From Achromobacter sp. UMC46 (GTDB lineage Bacteria > Pseudomonadota > Gammaproteobacteria > Burkholderiales > Burkholderiaceae_B), in contig NZ_LZZS01000023.1 in NCBI RefSeq assembly GCF_014170335.1, positions 1 through 64,000 on the forward strand: a stretch of 64,000 bases of DNA. The letters are read 5' to 3'. The notes beneath the pieces are model-generated. The model searched no databases. It had not been told where the DNA came from and was given only the letters and a program-made list of their open reading frames with translations. The first letter of the stretch is position 1; every line of letters starts with the position of its first letter. Below, one piece after another: positions 60,789-64,000 of this stretch. The position numbers were made by a program, and so were the translations under genes.

Positions 60789-61619
60789 ATGCCCCGTTTC
60801 GAACGCAACGAATTGCTGGACAAGTTTCGCGCCATGGTGCGCGCACGCACGCCCATCGTGGGCGGCGGCGCGGGCACGGGCTTGTCTGCCAAATGCGAAG
60901 AGGCGGGCGGCATTGACCTGATCGTGATCTATAACTCGGGCCGCTACCGCATGGCGGGCCGGGGCTCGCTGGCGGGTCTGCTGGCCTATGGCAACGCCAA
61001 CGAGATCGTGGTCGACATGGGCCGCGAAGTGCTGCCCGTGGTGAAGAAGACCCCGGTCTTGGCTGGCGTGAACGGCACCGATCCGTTCTGCGACTTCGAC
61101 GTGTTCCTGGACGACCTGAAGCGCCAGGGCTTTTCTGGCGTGCAGAACTTCCCGACGGTGGGCCTGATCGACGGCACCTTCCGCGCCAACCTGGAAGAGA
61201 CCGGCATGGGCTACGCGCTGGAAGTGGACATGATCCGCCTGGCGCACGACAAAGGCATGCTGACCACGCCCTACGTTTTCAACGAAGGCGACGCGGTGGC
61301 GATGGCGAATGCCGGCGCGGACATCATCGTCGCGCATATGGGCCTGACGACGGGCGGCGCCATCGGCGCCGAGACCGCGCAGACGCTGGACGGCTGCGTG
61401 GCCGCCATCGACCGCATCGCCGAAGCGGCGCTGGCCGTGCGTCCGGATATCATTGTGCTGTGCCATGGCGGCCCCATCGCCACGCCAGACGACGCCGCGC
61501 ACGTGTTGCGCGCCTGCAAGCATTGCCATGGTTTCTACGGCGCCAGCTCGATGGAGCGCCTGCCTACTGAACAAGCGCTGACCGCAGCGACGCGTGAGTT
61601 CAAAAACCTGACTTTCTAA
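60789..61619 (+). CDS. TIM-barrel 'phosphoenolpyruvate hydrolase' family protein (Tm-1 C-terminal-like)
   Basis: 276 residues, TIM barrel: [110 protein letters not shown]. Family PF09370, annotated as PEP hydrolase-like, also the C-terminal half of plant Tm-1. With the UPF0261 partner it probably forms one enzyme of unknown substrate. The sequence shows no PEP-binding proof. Confidence 0.92.
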   Translation: MPRFERNELLDKFRAMVRARTPIVGGGAGTGLSAKCEEAGGIDLIVIYNSGRYRMAGRGSLAGLLAYGNANEIVVDMGREVLPVVKKTPVLAGVNGTDPFCDFDVFLDDLKRQGFSGVQNFPTVGLIDGTFRANLEETGMGYALEVDMIRLAHDKGMLTTPYVFNEGDAVAMANAGADIIVAHMGLTTGGAIGAETAQTLDGCVAAIDRIAEAALAVRPDIIVLCHGGPIATPDDAAHVLRACKHCHGFYGASSMERLPTEQALTAATREFKNLTF

Positions 61620-61628
61620 GAGGGTCCC

Positions 61629-62072
61629 ATGCCGCATACCGTCCACATCAGTGCCATCATCCATGCGCCGCTGGATAAAGTCTGGCCGCTGTTCCGCGAT
61701 TTCGACGGACTGGCGGGCTGGCATCCCGGCGTGGCGCAGAGCCGGCTGGAAGACGGCGGCCGCCATGACGCGGTGGGCAGCGTGCGGTATCTGACGCTTG
61801 CGCCGTCGGGCTTCGTGCGCGAACAGTTGCTGATGCTGGATGATCCCGGCACCGCGCTGCGCTATTCGATCATCGAGACGGATCTGCCGATGCGCGACTA
61901 TGTCGCGGGCGTTTCCCTGCGCCCGATCACGGAAAGCGGCCATACCCTGGTCGAATGGTGGGCCGACTTCCGCGTGGAAGGCGCGCCGCTCGCCGATGTG
62001 GCGAAAGCCGTGGGCCAGGGCGTGTTCGCGACGGGCCTGGCGGCGCTGGACGTGAAACTGCGCGCCGGCTAG
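61629..62072 (+). CDS. SRPBCC-family protein (polyketide cyclase/PYR-like)
   Basis: 147 residues: HISAIIHAPLDKVWPLFRDFDGLAGWHPGVAQSRLEDGG, VRYLTLAPSGFVREQLLMLDD, and HTLVEWWADFRVEG. START-like ligand pocket, soluble. Third gene of the Tm-1-like operon, 10 bases after the TIM-barrel gene, so a related function is likely, perhaps binding or processing the pathway intermediate. Shares a CTAG stop overlap with the convergent LysR gene. Confidence 0.85.
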   Translation: MPHTVHISAIIHAPLDKVWPLFRDFDGLAGWHPGVAQSRLEDGGRHDAVGSVRYLTLAPSGFVREQLLMLDDPGTALRYSIIETDLPMRDYVAGVSLRPITESGHTLVEWWADFRVEGAPLADVAKAVGQGVFATGLAALDVKLRAG

Positions 62073-63037
62073 GCCGCCGCTTTTTTTCCGGCCGGCACGC
62101 GCTTGCAGCCGGCCGGCAGCGGCGCATCCGCCAGGTAGTCGTGAATGGCGCGGATCAGCGCCTGCGCGGCCGGGCTAAGCGGATACTCCTTGTGCCGGAT
62201 GATGCAGACCGTGCGCACGACGGTCGGCCGCGCCAGCAGCGCGTAGGCCAGCCCCGGCTCCAGCACGCGTTCGGCGGCCAGGGCCGGCAGCAGCGCCACG
62301 CCCAGCCCGGCTTTCACCAAGGCGGCCTGCGACGTGGTGCTGGACGCTTCATAGAATGGCGCGCCCGCCTCGATGGGCAAGTCCGCGCGGGCGCGCAGCA
62401 GCGCCATGATCCCCGTTTCGTCCACCACGCCCACCAGCTTGCGTTGCGCCAGGTCCGACCAGCGCATGGTGCCGTCGCGTGCCGGCCGCAGGCTGTCGTC
62501 GTCGGCGCGGTACAGCACGCCGAACCGGTCTTCCAGCACGGGGTCGAAGCGCAGCCCCGGCGCGTCGGCCCAGCGGCTGGTCAGCCCGAAATCCACCTCG
62601 CGCGTGGCGACCTTGCGCTGGATGCGGCCGGAATTGTCGTCGCTCAGGTACAGGCGCACGGCGGGATACTGGGCCGAAAAACCGGCCGCAGCCGGCGCGA
62701 TGATCTGCGTGATGGCCGATGGCGCGGCGGCCACGCCCACGCGCCCGCGCTCAAGCGCCCCGTAGCGCACCACGTCTTCGATCACGCCGTCGAAATCCGC
62801 CAGCAGCCGCATCACGCGGGGCAGGAATTCTTCGCCCGCGGCGGTCAGCAGCACGCGCCGGCTGGTGCGCGCGAATAGCTGCGTGGCCAACGCATCCTCT
62901 AGTTGGCGCACCAGGCTGGTCACCGACGATTGCGTCTGGAACAGCCGCTTGGCCGCATGGGTGAAGCTGGATTCCTGCGCCACCGCCACGAAGGCGGTCA
63001 GGTGCTTCAGGGTGACGTGCTTGGGCAGGCGATTCAT
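62069..63037 (-). CDS. LysR-family transcriptional regulator
   Basis: 322 residues from MNRLPKHVTLKHLTAFVAVAQE. HTH segment SSFTHAAKRLFQTQSSVTSLVRQLEDALATQLFARTSRR, then a periplasmic-binding-like effector domain (RVGVAAAPSAITQIIAPAAAGFSAQYPAVRLYL, GLGVALLPALAAERVLEPG). Divergent from the D-aminoacylase gene 89 bases away, with a GATCAAT/ATTGATC dyad between. Probable activator of that gene. Confidence 0.92.
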   Translation of the reverse strand: MNRLPKHVTLKHLTAFVAVAQESSFTHAAKRLFQTQSSVTSLVRQLEDALATQLFARTSRRVLLTAAGEEFLPRVMRLLADFDGVIEDVVRYGALERGRVGVAAAPSAITQIIAPAAAGFSAQYPAVRLYLSDDNSGRIQRKVATREVDFGLTSRWADAPGLRFDPVLEDRFGVLYRADDDSLRPARDGTMRWSDLAQRKLVGVVDETGIMALLRARADLPIEAGAPFYEASSTTSQAALVKAGLGVALLPALAAERVLEPGLAYALLARPTVVRTVCIIRHKEYPLSPAAQALIRAIHDYLADAPLPAGCKRVPAGKKAAA

Positions 63038-63055
63038 TTCAAACGACGATAGATG

Positions 63056-63086
63056 GATCAATAAAAACAATTTTTCCAGATTGATC
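63056..63086. promoter_or_regulatory. Probable LysR binding dyad
   Basis: GATCAAT (63056-63062) and its exact complement ATTGATC (63080-63086) are spaced by 17 AT-rich bases, between the divergent LysR and D-aminoacylase genes. Spacing and symmetry fit a LysR-type recognition region. Not proven. Confidence 0.55.
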
Positions 63087-63126
63087 GCGCGAACGATACT
63101 AGGGGCTTCATCCAGGCGGGACGATC

Positions 63127-64000
63127 ATGCGGCAGGAAACATTGGATCTGATCATTGAAGGCGGCTGGGTCATCGACGGCCTGGGCGCGCCCCGGCGGCG
63201 CGCCGACGTCGGCGTGGCGGGCGAACGCATCGCGGCCATCGGCGACTTGTCCGGCGCGGCCGCCGCCCGCCGGTTGGACGCCCGCGGCAAGATCGTGGCG
63301 CCGGGCTTTATCGACGTGCATGGCCACGACGACCTGATGTTCGTCGAAAAGCCGGGCCTGGAATGGAAGACCAGCCAGGGCATCACGTCCGTCGTGGTCG
63401 GCAATTGCGGCGTCAGCGGCGCGCCCGCGCCATTGCCGGGCAACACCGCCGCGGCCTTGGCCTTGCTGGGTGAAACGCCGTTGTTCACCGACATGCGGGC
63501 GTACTTCGACGAAGTGCGCGCGCAATGCCCGATGATCAATGTGGCGGCGCTGGTGGGCCATGCGAACCTGCGCCTGGCCGCCATGCGCGACCCGGCGGCC
63601 GCGCCCACCGCGGACGAGCAGGCGGCCATGCAGCGGATGCTGGCCGACGCGCTGGCCGCGGGCGCCGTGGGGTTCAGCACCGGCCTGGCGTACCAGCCGG
63701 GCGGCGTGGCGGAATCCGCCGAACTGGAGGGGCTGGCCACCGTGGCGGCGGCGCACGGCGCGCTGCACACCAGCCATATCCGCAATGAAGGCGACGAGGT
63801 CGAGGCCGCCGTCGACGAAGTGCTGGCCGTGGGCCGCAATACGGGCTGCGCTACCGTGCTGTCGCACCACAAGTGCATGATGCCGCGCAACTGGGGCAAA
63901 AGCCGCGCCACGCTGGCCAACATCGACCGCGCGCGCGCCGAGGGCGTGGACGTGGCGCTGGACATCTATCCCTATCCGGGCAGCTCCACCATCCTGATCC
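63127..64000 (+). CDS. N-acyl-D-amino-acid deacylase (D-aminoacylase), 3' end outside window
   Basis: 291 codons visible, open to the end of the window. Amidohydrolase superfamily, D-aminoacylase group: N-terminal beta-sandwich (LDLIIEGGWVIDGLGAPRRRADVGVAGERIAAIGDL), then the barrel with APGFIDVHGHDDL (HxH metal site), SVVVGNCGVSG (metal-binding Cys), LVGHANLR, GLAYQPGG, HTSHIRNE and LSHHKCMM. Releases D-amino acids and a fatty or acetic acid from N-acyl-D-amino acids. Alternatively a dihydroorotase-like or hydantoinase-related N-acyl hydrolase. Probably regulated by the divergent LysR gene. Confidence 0.9.
   Translation, partial: MRQETLDLIIEGGWVIDGLGAPRRRADVGVAGERIAAIGDLSGAAAARRLDARGKIVAPGFIDVHGHDDLMFVEKPGLEWKTSQGITSVVVGNCGVSGAPAPLPGNTAAALALLGETPLFTDMRAYFDEVRAQCPMINVAALVGHANLRLAAMRDPAAAPTADEQAAMQRMLADALAAGAVGFSTGLAYQPGGVAESAELEGLATVAAAHGALHTSHIRNEGDEVEAAVDEVLAVGRNTGCATVLSHHKCMMPRNWGKSRATLANIDRARAEGVDVALDIYPYPGSSTILI

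Overview
The window looks like a chromosomal segment of a high-GC betaproteobacterium, most likely Alcaligenaceae (Achromobacter or Bordetella type). This rests on the GC-rich codon use, a Bug/TctC-type solute-binding protein, a Btr/FNR-like regulator, many LysR and IclR regulators and abundant aromatic and organic-acid catabolism. No database search was possible, so the genus is an inference. Gene density is high. No gene-free stretch above 300 bases was seen except 37065-37608, which holds three promoter-like sites and a truncated DUF305 remnant.

Layout. 1-1.7 kb: end of a xanthine-type NCS2 permease, then tRNA-Leu(CAA) with its own promoter and terminator. 1.7-3.9 kb: a small accessory patch made of a truncated IclR gene, an IS3-family element with a broken orfB, and two lower-GC small ORFs of unknown function. 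3.9-14.9 kb: housekeeping and metabolic singletons (ABC-F ATPase, an Lrp regulator divergent from a class V aminotransferase, formamidase FmdA with FmdB, an orphan amino-acid-binding-like protein, an NlpE-like lipoprotein, a GST, an isochorismatase-like hydrolase, DUF3820, a YegD-like Hsp70). 14.9-24.1 kb: LysR divergent from a zinc-type alcohol dehydrogenase, a Nudix hydrolase, a ferredoxin, DUF899, an ArsR-SRPBCC pair, a KgtP-like MFS carrier, an alpha/beta hydrolase, an FNR-type regulator and a GGCT-like protein. 24.2-31.1 kb: clpB behind a sigma-32-like promoter, a sulfide:quinone oxidoreductase with a DUF1641 partner, an AhpD-like protein and small secreted or lipoproteins.

31.1-40.1 kb is a metal and toxicant efflux block: a tripartite RND system (adaptor, pump, outer membrane factor) on the minus strand and the Cu(+) ATPase copA on the plus strand. 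Both have MerR-type promoters with 19-bp spacers. The arrangement resembles the gol/ges and cue regulons of enterics. 40.1-47.9 kb is a seven-gene unit: GntR divergent from a class II aldolase, a complete dipeptide-type ABC importer and a 2-hydroxyacid dehydrogenase, with a perfect palindrome in the divergent promoter region.

48.0-58.8 kb carries the clearest pathway. An IclR regulator is divergent from an apparent eight-gene operon: sulfatase, Bug-type binding protein, hapC, hapD (hydroquinone dioxygenase subunits), hapE (4-hydroxymuconic semialdehyde dehydrogenase), hapF (maleylacetate reductase), hapG (intradiol, probably hydroxyquinol, dioxygenase) and a Rieske ferredoxin. Together these would take hydroquinone to beta-ketoadipate. 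The co-transcribed sulfatase suggests that a sulfate ester of hydroquinone or a related phenol may be the real input; this is inference. 58.8-64 kb: TetR divergent from a Tm-1-like (UPF0261) protein plus a TIM-barrel 'PEP hydrolase' family protein and an SRPBCC protein, then LysR divergent from an N-acyl-D-amino-acid deacylase that runs off the end of the window.
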